Positions 9,263 to 17,818 of a stretch of DNA of 64,000 nucleotides are shown here, piece after piece. Source of the DNA: Saccharopolyspora_C sp040643635 (lineage in GTDB: Bacteria; Actinomycetota; Actinomycetes; Mycobacteriales; Pseudonocardiaceae); NCBI RefSeq assembly GCF_040643635.1, contig NZ_JBEYUS010000022.1, forward strand, positions 16,275-80,274, read 5' to 3'. The notes below the pieces were generated by a model. That model was not told the DNA's origin and did no database searches. It saw nothing but the letters and a program-made list of their open reading frames with translations. The position numbers were made by a program, and so were the translations under genes. Position 1 is the stretch's first letter; the number at the start of each line of letters is the position of its first letter.

Positions 9263-9340
9263 CCGAGCCGGATCGGGCGAGATGGCCGATCGCGTCGATC
9301 TCCCGCCTCGTGCGGGGATACCCCTGAGCGCGCCGGAATC

Positions 9341-10990
9341 TCACCCGGGCTGCGGCGGATCCGGTATCGGCTCGCCGCACTCCGCGCCGCGGCAGCCCTG
9401 CAGCGCGTCGAGGTGCCGGTCGAGGAACTCCCGCACCTGCGCGTAGCGGGCGTCGTCGTGCTTCGACGCCAGCTCGTACGGGTCCACGTGCAGGTCGTAG
9501 AGCTCGCGGTCGCCGCTGACGTACCGGACGTACAGGTAGCGTTCGGTGCGGATCGCCTCGTACGCGGCGTCGAGGACCTGGCTGTGGTCGTCCCGCGGTG
9601 CCGCCGGCGCGGGCGGCGAGGCGGAACCGTCCTGGTCCAGGTCACCGGCCCAGGCCGCCCGGCCCGAGGCCACGTCCAGCGCGGACGCCCCGTCGGACGC
9701 CGCGCCCGGCCGCACCGGCTCGGGCAGCGCGCCCTCCGCCGCCTCGTGCAGCAGCGGCCTTCCGGTGCGCAGCAACGGGTTCTGGGCGAACGGCAGCAGT
9801 GAACGCCCGTCCAGCGGGATCGTCGGTTCCGCCCCGCCGATGTCGGTGACGGTGGCCGTGAGGTCGGTGTTCGTGCTCAGCTCCGGGACGTGCGCGCCGC
9901 CCGCGATGCCCGGCCCGCGCAGCAGCAGCGGCACGTGCGCCGCCGCCTCGTGCGGCAGGAACTTGCCGGTCGGCACCCGGTGCTGGCCGAAGAAGAAACC
10001 GTTGTCCGACACGAACATCAGGTACGTGTCGTCGAGGTGCCCGTTGGCGCGCAGCGCGTCCACGATCCGCTGCACCGCCTCGTCCACGGCCAGCAGCGAC
10101 TCCAGCCGCAGCCGGTAGCTGGCGTCGATCTCGGTGCGGGTGCCCGCCGAGATCCCCGGGTAGTCGCGGAGGAACTCCGGCTTGTCCGCCACGTCCTGCT
10201 CGCCGAAGGAGGCGTCGTAGGGCAACCGCTCCGCGGCGAACTCGCCCTGGTGGCGCAGCGCGGGACGCGGACCGCGGCCCACCCGGAAGAAGTCACCGTT
10301 GGTCGGGGCGCCGTGCACGTTCTCCCCGTGCGGAGCCAGGAACGCCAGGCTCAAGAAGAACGGGTTCCCCGCCGCCGACTGCCGGTCGATGAAATCGATC
10401 GCCTTGTCCCGGTACACGTCGGTCTGGTACATCGCCGGGTCCTGCACCCACGGGTCGCCGTAGGTGCGCAGCACGCCGTTCTCGTTCAACCGGTAGCCGT
10501 ACATGTCGTAGGTAGTCGGGTCGATCGAACCGCGCCACTCGTCCCAGCCGGGCGGCACGTGCGTCTCGTCCGACTTGCCGTAGCCGTTCGGGTACTTGCC
10601 GATGTGCGAGGTCGTGTAACCGGCCGCCCGCATCCACACCGGCAGCGTGTTCGCCTCGTCCAGCGCGTCGTACCCGCCGAGCGGCGGCGCGTTGTGCCGC
10701 ACCCCGTTGTTGTGCGCCAACTGTCCACTGAGGTACGTCGAGCGGGACGGGCAGCACAGCGGGAACGACGCGTAGTACCGGTCGAACGTGGCCCCGCCGA
10801 GCCCCAGCAGCCGCTGCACGTTCGGCATGAACCGCATGCTGTCCAGCCACTGGTCGTCGGTCATCACCACGACCACGTTCGGCTTGCCGCCCGGAGCCGC
10901 CGTGCGCACCGGGGACGCGCAGCCCGCCAGCAGCACGCCGAGGACCAGCAGAGCGGACAGGGCGCGCGGAGTTCCGGCGGAACGGGCCAT
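9341..10990 (-). CDS. lipoprotein sulfatase
   Basis: Predicted 549 residues. A lipoprotein signal peptide ends in LLAGC with Cys24 as lipidation site, so it acts on the outer face of the membrane. Sulfatase motifs: metal Asp pair in VVMTDDQW (45-46) and the modification motif C-C-P-S-R at 79-83, where Cys79 would become formylglycine; later metal ligands in MFVSDNGFFFG. The overall pattern resembles N-acetylglucosamine-6-sulfatase/arylsulfatase-like enzymes that hydrolyse sulfate esters. ATG at 10990 is chosen because it directly gives the signal peptide and follows GAGG; an ATG 12 codons upstream would put charged residues before it. No maturase gene is seen nearby. Confidence 0.9.
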   Translation of the reverse strand: MARSAGTPRALSALLVLGVLLAGCASPVRTAAPGGKPNVVVVMTDDQWLDSMRFMPNVQRLLGLGGATFDRYYASFPLCCPSRSTYLSGQLAHNNGVRHNAPPLGGYDALDEANTLPVWMRAAGYTTSHIGKYPNGYGKSDETHVPPGWDEWRGSIDPTTYDMYGYRLNENGVLRTYGDPWVQDPAMYQTDVYRDKAIDFIDRQSAAGNPFFLSLAFLAPHGENVHGAPTNGDFFRVGRGPRPALRHQGEFAAERLPYDASFGEQDVADKPEFLRDYPGISAGTRTEIDASYRLRLESLLAVDEAVQRIVDALRANGHLDDTYLMFVSDNGFFFGQHRVPTGKFLPHEAAAHVPLLLRGPGIAGGAHVPELSTNTDLTATVTDIGGAEPTIPLDGRSLLPFAQNPLLRTGRPLLHEAAEGALPEPVRPGAASDGASALDVASGRAAWAGDLDQDGSASPPAPAAPRDDHSQVLDAAYEAIRTERYLYVRYVSGDRELYDLHVDPYELASKHDDARYAQVREFLDRHLDALQGCRGAECGEPIPDPPQPG

Positions 10991-11131
10991 GACCTCGATT
11001 TCCGCGCCGCACCGGGGAAAAGTCAAGGAGCCCGGCGCGGTGGAACACGTTCAGCCGCGTCCCATCGGGTCATCTTCGAGCGCGTGAATCGATCAGGCGG
11101 GAACCCGGCCTCCAGCTCGCCGGGCCCGCCG

Positions 11132-11163
11132 CCGACGGGATCAGTAGCCGACGGGATCAGTAG
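11132..11163. repeat. perfect 16-bp tandem duplication at a gene end
   Basis: CCGACGGGATCAGTAG occurs twice head to tail (11132-11147 and 11148-11163). On the minus strand it duplicates the terminal Tyr codon, stop codon and first 3' bases of the YbjN-like gene. Confidence 0.9.
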
Positions 11164-11549
11164 CCGTCGCCGCCGAAGAAGGTCTCCTCCAGCTGGTCCG
11201 CGGTGTCCGCCACCAGCTGCAGCGGGTCGAGGAACTCGTTGATGTCGAGGTTCAGCAGCGGCAGCGAGTGGCGCAGCACCACGTGTTCGCCCATGATCAC
11301 CGCGCCGCAGACGACGGAGGTCTCGCCGATCTCCTTCAGCACCAGGCGCAGGTCCACGTCCGAGACGAGGCCGCACACCGAGGCGATCTGGACCCATTCC
11401 TCCCGCTGGTCCAGCACCTCCCGGCACACGATGATCACCTGGCTGCGGTCGTCCTCGTACTCGATGAGGATGCGGATCTCGTCGCCGGTGTCCTCGATGA
11501 CGCGGTAATCGGACCGGACGAATGCGGCGATGTCGTCCCACGTGGCCAA
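11157..11549 (-). CDS. YbjN-like protein
   Basis: Predicted 130-residue acidic soluble protein. The alternating strand-helix pattern (RVIEDTGDEIRILIEYEDDRSQVIIVCREVL then LKEIGETSVVCGAVIMGEHVVLRHSLPLLNLD and FLDPLQLVADTADQLEETF) is that of the YbjN/type III chaperone-like fold common in actinobacteria. Such proteins are thought to be chaperone-like; targets are unknown. The terminal GDGY-stop has been tandemly duplicated in the DNA, leaving the protein unchanged. It is likely a single-gene unit: the gap upstream (11550-12039) contains only palindromic repeats. Confidence 0.8.
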   Translation of the reverse strand: MATWDDIAAFVRSDYRVIEDTGDEIRILIEYEDDRSQVIIVCREVLDQREEWVQIASVCGLVSDVDLRLVLKEIGETSVVCGAVIMGEHVVLRHSLPLLNLDINEFLDPLQLVADTADQLEETFFGGDGY

Positions 11550-11718
11550 GGTGCCCCCAAGGTCGTCGAGCGTGCCGCCGCGAGACTAGTGCACTCGATC
11601 ATGCCGCGGGAACAGCTCGACAGCGTGATCCGATTGCCCCGATCGCACGCCACCGCCCCGAATCCGGCGACACCCCGTGCCTCCCGGCGGCAACGGTGTG
11701 ACCCCCTCGGTTCTCCGA

Positions 11719-12028
11719 GTGAACGGACCGTTCGTCCGATCCCGCTGGGCGAACGGTCCGTTCACCCGGCTCGGCCCGCGGCCGCCGCACGGCTCGAACC
11801 GCGCCGCTCTCCTCGGGTGAACGGACCGTCGGTCCGATCCTGTTGGGCGAACGGTCCGTTCACTCCGACCTGTCCGCAGCCGTGCCGTCGCCGAGTGAAC
11901 GGACCGTCCGTCCGATCCCGTTGCACGAACGGTCCGTTCACCCCAGCCGGACCACGGCCGACGCGGCTCCCCCGGCACCGAGTGAACGGACCGTCCGTCC
12001 GATCCCGCTGGACGAACGGTCCGTTCAC
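11719..12028. repeat. cluster of four 47-bp nested palindromes
   Basis: Copies at 11719-11765, 11817-11863, 11895-11941 and 11982-12028, each exactly 47 bp, separated by 51, 31 and 40 bp of unlike sequence. The outer 12 bases (GTGAACGGACCG and CGGTCCGTTCAC) are intact in all four; the inner arm varies (GTTCG, GTCGG, GTCCG). The last copy ends 11 bp from the stop of the acylase gene. The whole gap 11550-12039 has no supported gene. Confidence 0.92.
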
Positions 12029-12039
12029 TCCGGTTCGGG

Positions 12040-14970
12040 TCAGCGGTGGGTGGGGAACTCCACCACCTGCTGGTAGGTCGGCCGGTTCTGCCAGCTGATC
12101 GGGTCGTGCGCGATGCCGCCGATCTTGTTGTGCACGATGGCGTCGGCGCACCACTGGTCGCCGGGTTCGCAGTCGGCGTCGCCGGGATAGGTCTCCTCGG
12201 CGGGCGTGTCGGCGGCGGCGCGGAGGCTGTCCTGCAGGGCCTGCCTGCAGGCGTCGAGGCTGCCGTCGCCGCACAGCGAGTTCCCGGGCGCGGCGGGTCC
12301 GGCACCGAATCCGCCGGGCACGTCGTCGCCGAGCGCGCCGCGCAGGTTCTTCGACACCTGCCCGTACCAGCCGTTGAGGAACGCGGAGCCCTGGTGCGGT
12401 TGCCCGACGTGCAGCCCGGGTTCCCCGTTCTGCCAGCCGGAGGGCGATTCGTTGATGTGCTCGGCCCCGGTCAGCGCCTGGTAGGCATCGGCGCCGACGG
12501 CGGGTTCGAAGATGCCGCGGGTGAGCAGCGGCCACCAGGCGTCGAGGAGTTCGATGGCGTCGGCGTGCGCGTACTCCTCGCTGCCGGGTTCGGTTTCGGT
12601 GCGGAGTCCGCCGTCGGCGAGCCAGGCACGCAACGAGTCGACCTTCCCGGCGAGCTCGGGGTCGGCGGGCCCGCTGTCGAGGACGCGCAGCAGGTCGGGC
12701 AGCACGCGTTCGGCGCGCAGGTCGACGAGGGCGGCTTCGGACATGGCGCGGGTGAGCTCGGCCCGGTCGACGCCGCCTTGCGCGACGAGTCCGCGGACGC
12801 GGGAGTCGAGCAGGTCGCCGCGCTGCACGGCGCCCTTGTTGAGCCCCGCGCCGCTGGTGCCGGGGGCCTGCTTGTTGTTCCAGCTGACGTAGTAGTCCTG
12901 GTCGACGGACTGCGGGTGCTGCTCGGACGGCAGGTAGCGGGCGGTGTTGCCGTCGGGGTTCCAGTCCTGCCAGTCGTTGCCGGGGTCGGCGAGGATCGGC
13001 ATGGCGGGGTCGACGTGCGCCGGCCGCGCCGGGTTGGCCCCGGAGTTGAAGTAGGCGGTGTGCTCGGCGTCGGCGTAGAACCAGTTGAAGGTGTAGTTCA
13101 CGTCGGTAGCGGCCTGCTGGAACGCTTCGGGCGAGGTGATCTCGGCGGGGTCGTTGAACCGCTGGAACCCGATGATCGAGTCGACCTCGTGCTGGAAGGT
13201 GGAGCGCAGCGAGGCGTAGGCGACGGGCTTGCCGTCGATGGTCGCGCGGTGCGTGATCGGCCCGTACGCGGTGCGGAAGGACACCAGCCGGTAGGACCCG
13301 GCGGGGGTGTCGTCGCCGAGGTTCGGTTCCCAGGAGTCGTGCCGTTCGACCTGCTGCATCGGCACGCAGTCGCCGCGGAGCAGGTAGTGGTCGGCGTCCT
13401 TGGTGACGAGCCCGCCGTCCGGGGAGCAGAGTTCGACGGCGTAGGTGTCGATGATGTCCTGGGCGGCGGTGGTGGCGCTCCACGAGTAGTCCTGGCCGCG
13501 GCCGAGCAGCGTGTAGAAGCTGAGGCCGGCGAACGAGGCGCCCTTGGAGGAGATCCCGGGCCCTTGCAGCTCTTGCAGGGTGAGCAGCTGCGGCGCGAAG
13601 TACCCGGTCTGCGGCCCGTACACGGCGATGGGGTGGCCGCTGGCGGTGTGCTCGCCGGAGACGAGCAGCGCGTTGGACATGCCGCGGGGTTCGGCCATGT
13701 CCGCGGGCAGCACGCCGTCGTCGAACATGCCGCGCAGCGCGTCGACCTGCTCTTCGGGGGCCAGCGGCCGTGCGGGCGCGGCTTCGGGCGCGGTCTGCGG
13801 CCGGGGCGCGGCGGGTTCGGCGGGTTCGGCTGCGGAGCCGGTGGCGTCGAACACGAGCTGCTGCTCGGTGACCGAGCCGGGGTCGGGCATGGCCCGGCCC
13901 TGCGGGTCGTCGGGCGTGGCGGCGTAGGGGAATTCGTGCCCGTCGTGGACGGTGGAGATGGCTTCGGGGTCGTTCTCGGCGCGGAAGGTGCGCCACACCT
14001 GTTCGCCGCGCTCGGGACCGAAGCGCTCGTGCAGCGACATGCGGGCCACCGCCTGCTGGACCTCGTTGCCGCCGCCACCGCCGAACTGGGCGCCGACGAC
14101 GGAGGCGAGCACGACGAGGTCGGTGAGCTGGAACGGTTCGATCTCGCCCGCGTTGGTGATGGCGTCGACGTGGCCGGTGGCGACGTACTCGCCGGGGAAG
14201 TAGCGGCCGTCGTGGGCTTCGCGCAGGTAGGTGTTGATGCCGTCCACGTAGGACTGCGCGTCGGCGAGGGCCTGCACGCCGCGCGGCCCCTTCTGCGCGG
14301 CTTGGTCGATCTGCCGCTGCAGCTCCTCCTCGGTGTAGGGGGAGGTGGCGAAGAAGTCCTGCTCGAGCTGGCGGTTGGCGGGGGCGCCGCCGGCGAACGA
14401 GCTGACCTCGCCGCGACCGGCGTGGCGCAGCACGTCCATCAGGAACAGCTTGTCCTCGGCGGTGGTGTACCCGGCGCCGAAGGTGGTGCCGGAGCGCGTG
14501 TCGCCGTAGATGTGCGGGACGCCCGCGGACTTGTCCCGCACGACCGTGACGTCGTCGCGCGGGTGGTAGGTGCGGTCCACGTCGTCGGGCCGCACGCCGA
14601 AGGAGTTGTCGTGGAAGAACTCGTCGATGGTGCCGGTGGTGAGCTGCTGGTACCCGGTGGCCAGGTCGGCGTAGGGCGCGATCTGGTCGTCGGAGTGCTT
14701 CGGCTTGGTGCCGAACAGCAGGTGCCCGGCGAGTTCGGCGAGCGTGGCGTTGCCGTTCTGGCCGGGCGGCAGCACCTGGTGGCACTGGCCGCCGCAGTGG
14801 TCCGGGACCTCGGGCACCGCAGGTTCGGAGGCGGCGGCTTCGGGCGCGGCGGACCCGGGAGCAGCGGGCGCGGGAGCAGCGGGCGCGGCGGCCGCCGCCG
14901 GGGCGAGCGCGAGCGCGCCGAGGAGAGCGCCGACGCCGAGTGCGGCGGTGATGCGGTGCGGCCCGGCCAT
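12040..14970 (-). CDS. secreted penicillin acylase-family (Ntn) amidohydrolase
   Basis: Predicted 976 residues. Signal peptide with an Ala-rich end (about 1-30), then an Ala/Pro-rich linker. The precursor arrangement of penicillin/acyl-homoserine-lactone acylases is clear: alpha-chain (RDKSAGVPHIYGDTRSG, AEDKLFLMDVLRH), an Ala/Pro-rich spacer (about 377-405), then the autocatalytic site GM-SNALLVSG with Ser432 as new N-terminal nucleophile of the beta-chain. Later HxxxYFNSG and NNKQAPG resemble the conserved beta-chain Asn region. Such enzymes cleave amide-linked acyl chains (beta-lactams, lactone signals, lipopeptides); the substrate cannot be read from sequence. The four palindromes follow its stop codon. 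Confidence 0.9.
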   Translation of the reverse strand: MAGPHRITAALGVGALLGALALAPAAAAAPAAPAPAAPGSAAPEAAASEPAVPEVPDHCGGQCHQVLPPGQNGNATLAELAGHLLFGTKPKHSDDQIAPYADLATGYQQLTTGTIDEFFHDNSFGVRPDDVDRTYHPRDDVTVVRDKSAGVPHIYGDTRSGTTFGAGYTTAEDKLFLMDVLRHAGRGEVSSFAGGAPANRQLEQDFFATSPYTEEELQRQIDQAAQKGPRGVQALADAQSYVDGINTYLREAHDGRYFPGEYVATGHVDAITNAGEIEPFQLTDLVVLASVVGAQFGGGGGNEVQQAVARMSLHERFGPERGEQVWRTFRAENDPEAISTVHDGHEFPYAATPDDPQGRAMPDPGSVTEQQLVFDATGSAAEPAEPAAPRPQTAPEAAPARPLAPEEQVDALRGMFDDGVLPADMAEPRGMSNALLVSGEHTASGHPIAVYGPQTGYFAPQLLTLQELQGPGISSKGASFAGLSFYTLLGRGQDYSWSATTAAQDIIDTYAVELCSPDGGLVTKDADHYLLRGDCVPMQQVERHDSWEPNLGDDTPAGSYRLVSFRTAYGPITHRATIDGKPVAYASLRSTFQHEVDSIIGFQRFNDPAEITSPEAFQQAATDVNYTFNWFYADAEHTAYFNSGANPARPAHVDPAMPILADPGNDWQDWNPDGNTARYLPSEQHPQSVDQDYYVSWNNKQAPGTSGAGLNKGAVQRGDLLDSRVRGLVAQGGVDRAELTRAMSEAALVDLRAERVLPDLLRVLDSGPADPELAGKVDSLRAWLADGGLRTETEPGSEEYAHADAIELLDAWWPLLTRGIFEPAVGADAYQALTGAEHINESPSGWQNGEPGLHVGQPHQGSAFLNGWYGQVSKNLRGALGDDVPGGFGAGPAAPGNSLCGDGSLDACRQALQDSLRAAADTPAEETYPGDADCEPGDQWCADAIVHNKIGGIAHDPISWQNRPTYQQVVEFPTHR

Positions 14971-15134
14971 CTGCGAGTCCTCTCGTCGGGTTCGGGCCGG
15001 ACGCTAATCGAACATCAAGAGAAATGAAATCAATTCATGTTCTGCGTGGATTCAGATTGGGCCATCCGAGTGATCAGGTGGACCTGAATGCTCACGCACG
15101 TGACAACCGGCGCTGCGCACCTCGGCGCAGCGGC

Positions 15135-16220
15135 TCATCCGGCATCCGGGTGCCGCGCCACGTCCGCGGCCGCCCGCTCCGCCGCGGACGTCCCCGCTCC
15201 CGGCACCGCCCGATCCGGCATCGCCCCGCCCAGCTCCGCCTCGCCCGACGCCGCCCGATCCGACGCCACCCGATCCAGCGCCGCCCGATCCGACGCCGCC
15301 CGACCCAGCGCCGCCCGATCCGGACCGGACCGCTCGATCCCGGAACGCCCCGGCACCCCGCCCGGCGCGGCCCCCGCGATCCCGCCGCCGCGGAGCCGCC
15401 GTTCCCGGAGCCGCCGTTCCCGGCGCAGCGCCAGCACTTCCCGCACCACCACCGCCACCGCGTGCGGCAGCAGATCCGCACCGCGCCGCACCAGCCACGG
15501 CACTCCCCGGAACACCAGCCACGCCGCGTGGTGCCAGGCCGTGACCCGGACGCCCCCGGCGCAGCGCAACGGCACCGGCTCCACCAGCAGACCGGCTGCC
15601 ACCAGCCGCTCCCCCATCGCCCGCGCCAGCAACCGGTGCCCGAGCTCGGAGGGGTGCAGCCGGTCCACCGACCACGCGTCCGGCTCGTAGGCGCCGGGCA
15701 GCACGTCCAGGTCCACGCAGCGCGCCCCGTGCCGGGACAGCACCTCGTCGAGCACCGCGTTGACCTGCTCGATCCGCTTGCGCAGCGCGCGGTGCAGCGG
15801 CGCGGGCAACCGGAACACCCGCCCGTGGTCGTGGTAGCGCGCGGCCACCACCACCGCCCCGGCGCGGGTCAGCTCGCCCACCACCGCGTCCAGCCGCAGC
15901 AGCAGCAGGGCCGGGTCGAAATCGGAGCGCAGCGTGTCGTTCATGCCGACCACCAGCACCACCGCGTCGGGCCGCAGCCGCAGCGCGCCCGGCAGCTGCA
16001 CCTCGTGCACGTCGCGCACCCGCGCGCCCGAGGCCGCCAGGTTCGCGTACCGGATGCGGCCCGGCCCGCCGCAGGCGTCCGCGAGCAGCCGGGCGAACCC
16101 GCGCCTGCCGCCGCCCGGTGTCCGGTCGCCCATGCCGACGGTCGTCGAATCGCCCAGCGCGACCAGGGTGCGCACCGGTCGTCCTGCGGTTCTCGGCTCG
16201 CTCACGCGCAACACCTTCAC
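15135..16220 (-). CDS. SGNH/GDSL hydrolase with repetitive C-terminal tail
   Basis: Predicted 361 residues. SGNH blocks: GDS motif in VALGDSTTVG (block I), Gly in ANLAASG (II), VVGMNDTL (III) and DRLHPSELG (V) with catalytic Asp and His. No signal peptide, so probably cytosolic. Residues beyond about 275 are Arg/Ala-rich and include imperfect five-residue repeats (DRAAL, GRAAS, DRVAS) encoded by 15-bp DNA repeats; this tail is not part of the hydrolase fold. GTG at 16220 is used, but a GTG at 16205 (VSEPRTAG) is equally possible. Likely an esterase/lipase acting on an acyl or acetyl ester. Confidence 0.85.
   Translation of the reverse strand: MKVLRVSEPRTAGRPVRTLVALGDSTTVGMGDRTPGGGRRGFARLLADACGGPGRIRYANLAASGARVRDVHEVQLPGALRLRPDAVVLVVGMNDTLRSDFDPALLLLRLDAVVGELTRAGAVVVAARYHDHGRVFRLPAPLHRALRKRIEQVNAVLDEVLSRHGARCVDLDVLPGAYEPDAWSVDRLHPSELGHRLLARAMGERLVAAGLLVEPVPLRCAGGVRVTAWHHAAWLVFRGVPWLVRRGADLLPHAVAVVVREVLALRRERRLRERRLRGGGIAGAAPGGVPGRSGIERSGPDRAALGRAASDRAALDRVASDRAASGEAELGGAMPDRAVPGAGTSAAERAAADVARHPDAG
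15211..15330. repeat. imperfect 15-bp coding tandem repeat
   Basis: About eight consecutive 15-bp units of the form CGATCCGACGCCGCC and variants (15211, 15226, 15241, 15256, 15271, 15286, 15301, 15316). Unit length is a multiple of three, so the minus-strand reading frame of the SGNH hydrolase is preserved and encodes degenerate pentapeptides. Confidence 0.8.
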
Positions 16221-16289
16221 CGGCGCGGGCTCACCTGCGGTGAGAACCCGGTGGCCGGGCGGAGACGTCTCGGCGAACTGTCGGGCCGG

Positions 16290-17351
16290 TCAGGCCCGGG
16301 TGGACTTCTCCGCGCGCCACTCGTCGTGCCTGCTGGTCAGCGCCGACCACAACCGGTTCAGCGGATGCCCCGCGTCGTGCTGCTCCAGCTCGCCCGCCCG
16401 CGCGAACGCGCCGACCAGCACCTCCAGCTCCGGTTCCAGGTCGCCGAGCACGTCGAGGGTCCGCAGCCCGCGCCCGTCCGGCAGCCTGCCGTCCATCGCC
16501 GCCTCCGCGACGCCGCGGGTGACCAGCATGCAGCCGTGCAGCAGCCCGGAGCTGAGCAGTTCGAACCCGTAGCGCACGTCGTCGACTTCGGCGGCCACGT
16601 TCAGCGCCCCCCGGTAGTCGGCGCCGTACCAGCCGCGCAGGAACTCGGTGACGAGCCCGCTGCCCGCGACGATCAGCGGCAGCCGCGGCAGCGCGGCGGC
16701 GCGGACCGCGGGACCGGCGACCAGCCTCCGGTCCAGGTTGGTGACGAGGGTGAGCCCGCTGCGCCGCCACTCCAGCACGTCGAGCCCTTCCGGGTCCGCC
16801 CCGACGTGGGTGAGGGTGCTGCCGCAGACCAGGTCGACCTCGTTGGCGCGCAACGCTTCCAGCAGGTTGCGGGTGCGCAGGTGCACCACCTTGAGGTCGA
16901 TGCCGTCATCGCGGAACCCGGCGGCGACCCGCTCCACCGCGGGTGTGAGGAAGCCGAGGGTGAACCGGGTGGTGCCGACCCGCAGCGATCCGCCGACGCG
17001 GCGCCGGGAGTCGGTGACCACGTCCAGCCAGTCGTCGAGGGTGTCCCGCGCGCGCTCGACCAGCGCCTCACCGGTGCCGGTGAACAGCGCGCTCTTCCCC
17101 CTGCCCTGCTTGAGGACCAGCGGTTCGCCGCACAGTTCGCGGAAGTTCCGGTTCAGGGTGTCCAGTTGCTTCTGCACGCTGGACTGCTCGCGGCCGAGCA
17201 GCCGGGCCGCGGCCAGCGCGGTGCCCGCCTCGTGCACCACCACCAGGGTGCGCAGCTGGTCCAGGGTCGTGTCCAGGAGTGCCTGCGGGGCGTGCACCCG
17301 CCGGTGTTCGGCGTCGGCGGCTGCGATCTCGGAGGTTCCGGTTGACGGCAT
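16290..17351 (-). CDS. LysR-like transcriptional regulator
   Basis: Predicted 353 residues. An extended N-terminus (about 25 residues) leads to a LysR HTH: LDQLRTLVVVHEAGTALAAARLLGREQSSVQKQLDTLNR, followed by GEPLVLKQGRGK. The effector-binding domain begins near GGSLRVGTTRFTLGF. ATG at 17351 follows GGAAGGA. It is divergent from the XRE gene at 17819. An inverted repeat covers its start codon, suggesting autoregulation. Possible target: neighbouring hydrolase or the downstream biosynthetic cluster; this is speculative. Confidence 0.85.
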   Translation of the reverse strand: MPSTGTSEIAAADAEHRRVHAPQALLDTTLDQLRTLVVVHEAGTALAAARLLGREQSSVQKQLDTLNRNFRELCGEPLVLKQGRGKSALFTGTGEALVERARDTLDDWLDVVTDSRRRVGGSLRVGTTRFTLGFLTPAVERVAAGFRDDGIDLKVVHLRTRNLLEALRANEVDLVCGSTLTHVGADPEGLDVLEWRRSGLTLVTNLDRRLVAGPAVRAAALPRLPLIVAGSGLVTEFLRGWYGADYRGALNVAAEVDDVRYGFELLSSGLLHGCMLVTRGVAEAAMDGRLPDGRGLRTLDVLGDLEPELEVLVGAFARAGELEQHDAGHPLNRLWSALTSRHDEWRAEKSTRA

Positions 17352-17366
17352 GTGTCCTTCCACATG
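17349..17366. promoter_or_regulatory. inverted repeat over LysR start codon
   Basis: CATGTG-TCCTTC-CACATG overlaps the ATG and ribosome-binding site of the LysR gene. It could be an operator or an mRNA hairpin that hides the start site. Only the symmetry is seen. Confidence 0.35.
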
Positions 17367-17805
17367 TGCGGTGCCGCCCGCTCTGCGGAGCGTGCGTGCT
17401 GCGACCGTTGCGCGCGGCGGCTGACGGCCCTCCCCGGGCCGAGTCTATCCCCGCGAACTGATCTCGAGGGCACTCCACATGTTCCGGCGAATTGTCGGCC
17501 GTTCCAGTGGAAGCGGTGGTGGCGGTCGTGCCAACCTGATCTCAGCGGCACCGCGGGGGAGGCGCCGCACGGCATCCGGGGGGTCGGATGGCCTGGGGGT
17601 GGCGGGGGCCCGGTTTCCGGGTCCCCGCGACATCACCGCGCGTGGTCGGCCGGGAGGTCCGGTGCCGGAGCGGGGCTGCGCTGGTGGATCGCGGCCCGGA
17701 AGTTCTCGGCGGAGGCGCATCTTCGAGGTGGAATCGGGAATCTGCGGCGGTTCGGGCAGTTCACCAGTACCTGATCGAGCGACGGTTTTTTCCGCGCTGG
17801 CACCA
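17367..17805. other. intergenic gap, no gene seen
   Basis: About 440 bp between the divergent LysR and XRE genes. No open frame here has a plausible start, codon pattern or recognizable product. GC falls towards the XRE side (AATTGTCGG, GTTTTTTCC, CCATATTCTG), as expected for promoter DNA. Confidence 0.5.
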
Positions 17806-17811
17806 TATTCT
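17806..17811 (+). promoter_or_regulatory. -10 element of leaderless XRE gene
   Basis: TATTCT lies 7 nt before the ATG at 17819, with no ribosome-binding site between. Fits leaderless transcription. Confidence 0.6.
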
Positions 17812-17818
17812 GACGATC

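Noticed and set aside
11719..12028. CRISPR array
   Set aside because: Regular repeats separated by unlike spacers look like CRISPR, but each repeat is a full palindrome, gaps vary from 18 to 63 bp, the same repeat occurs singly elsewhere, and no cas genes are present.
12046..15027. Open frame of 993 codons on the plus strand antisense to the acylase gene
   Set aside because: Gly/Val-rich shadow of a GC-rich gene; the minus-strand frame has a signal peptide, autoprocessing site and family motifs.
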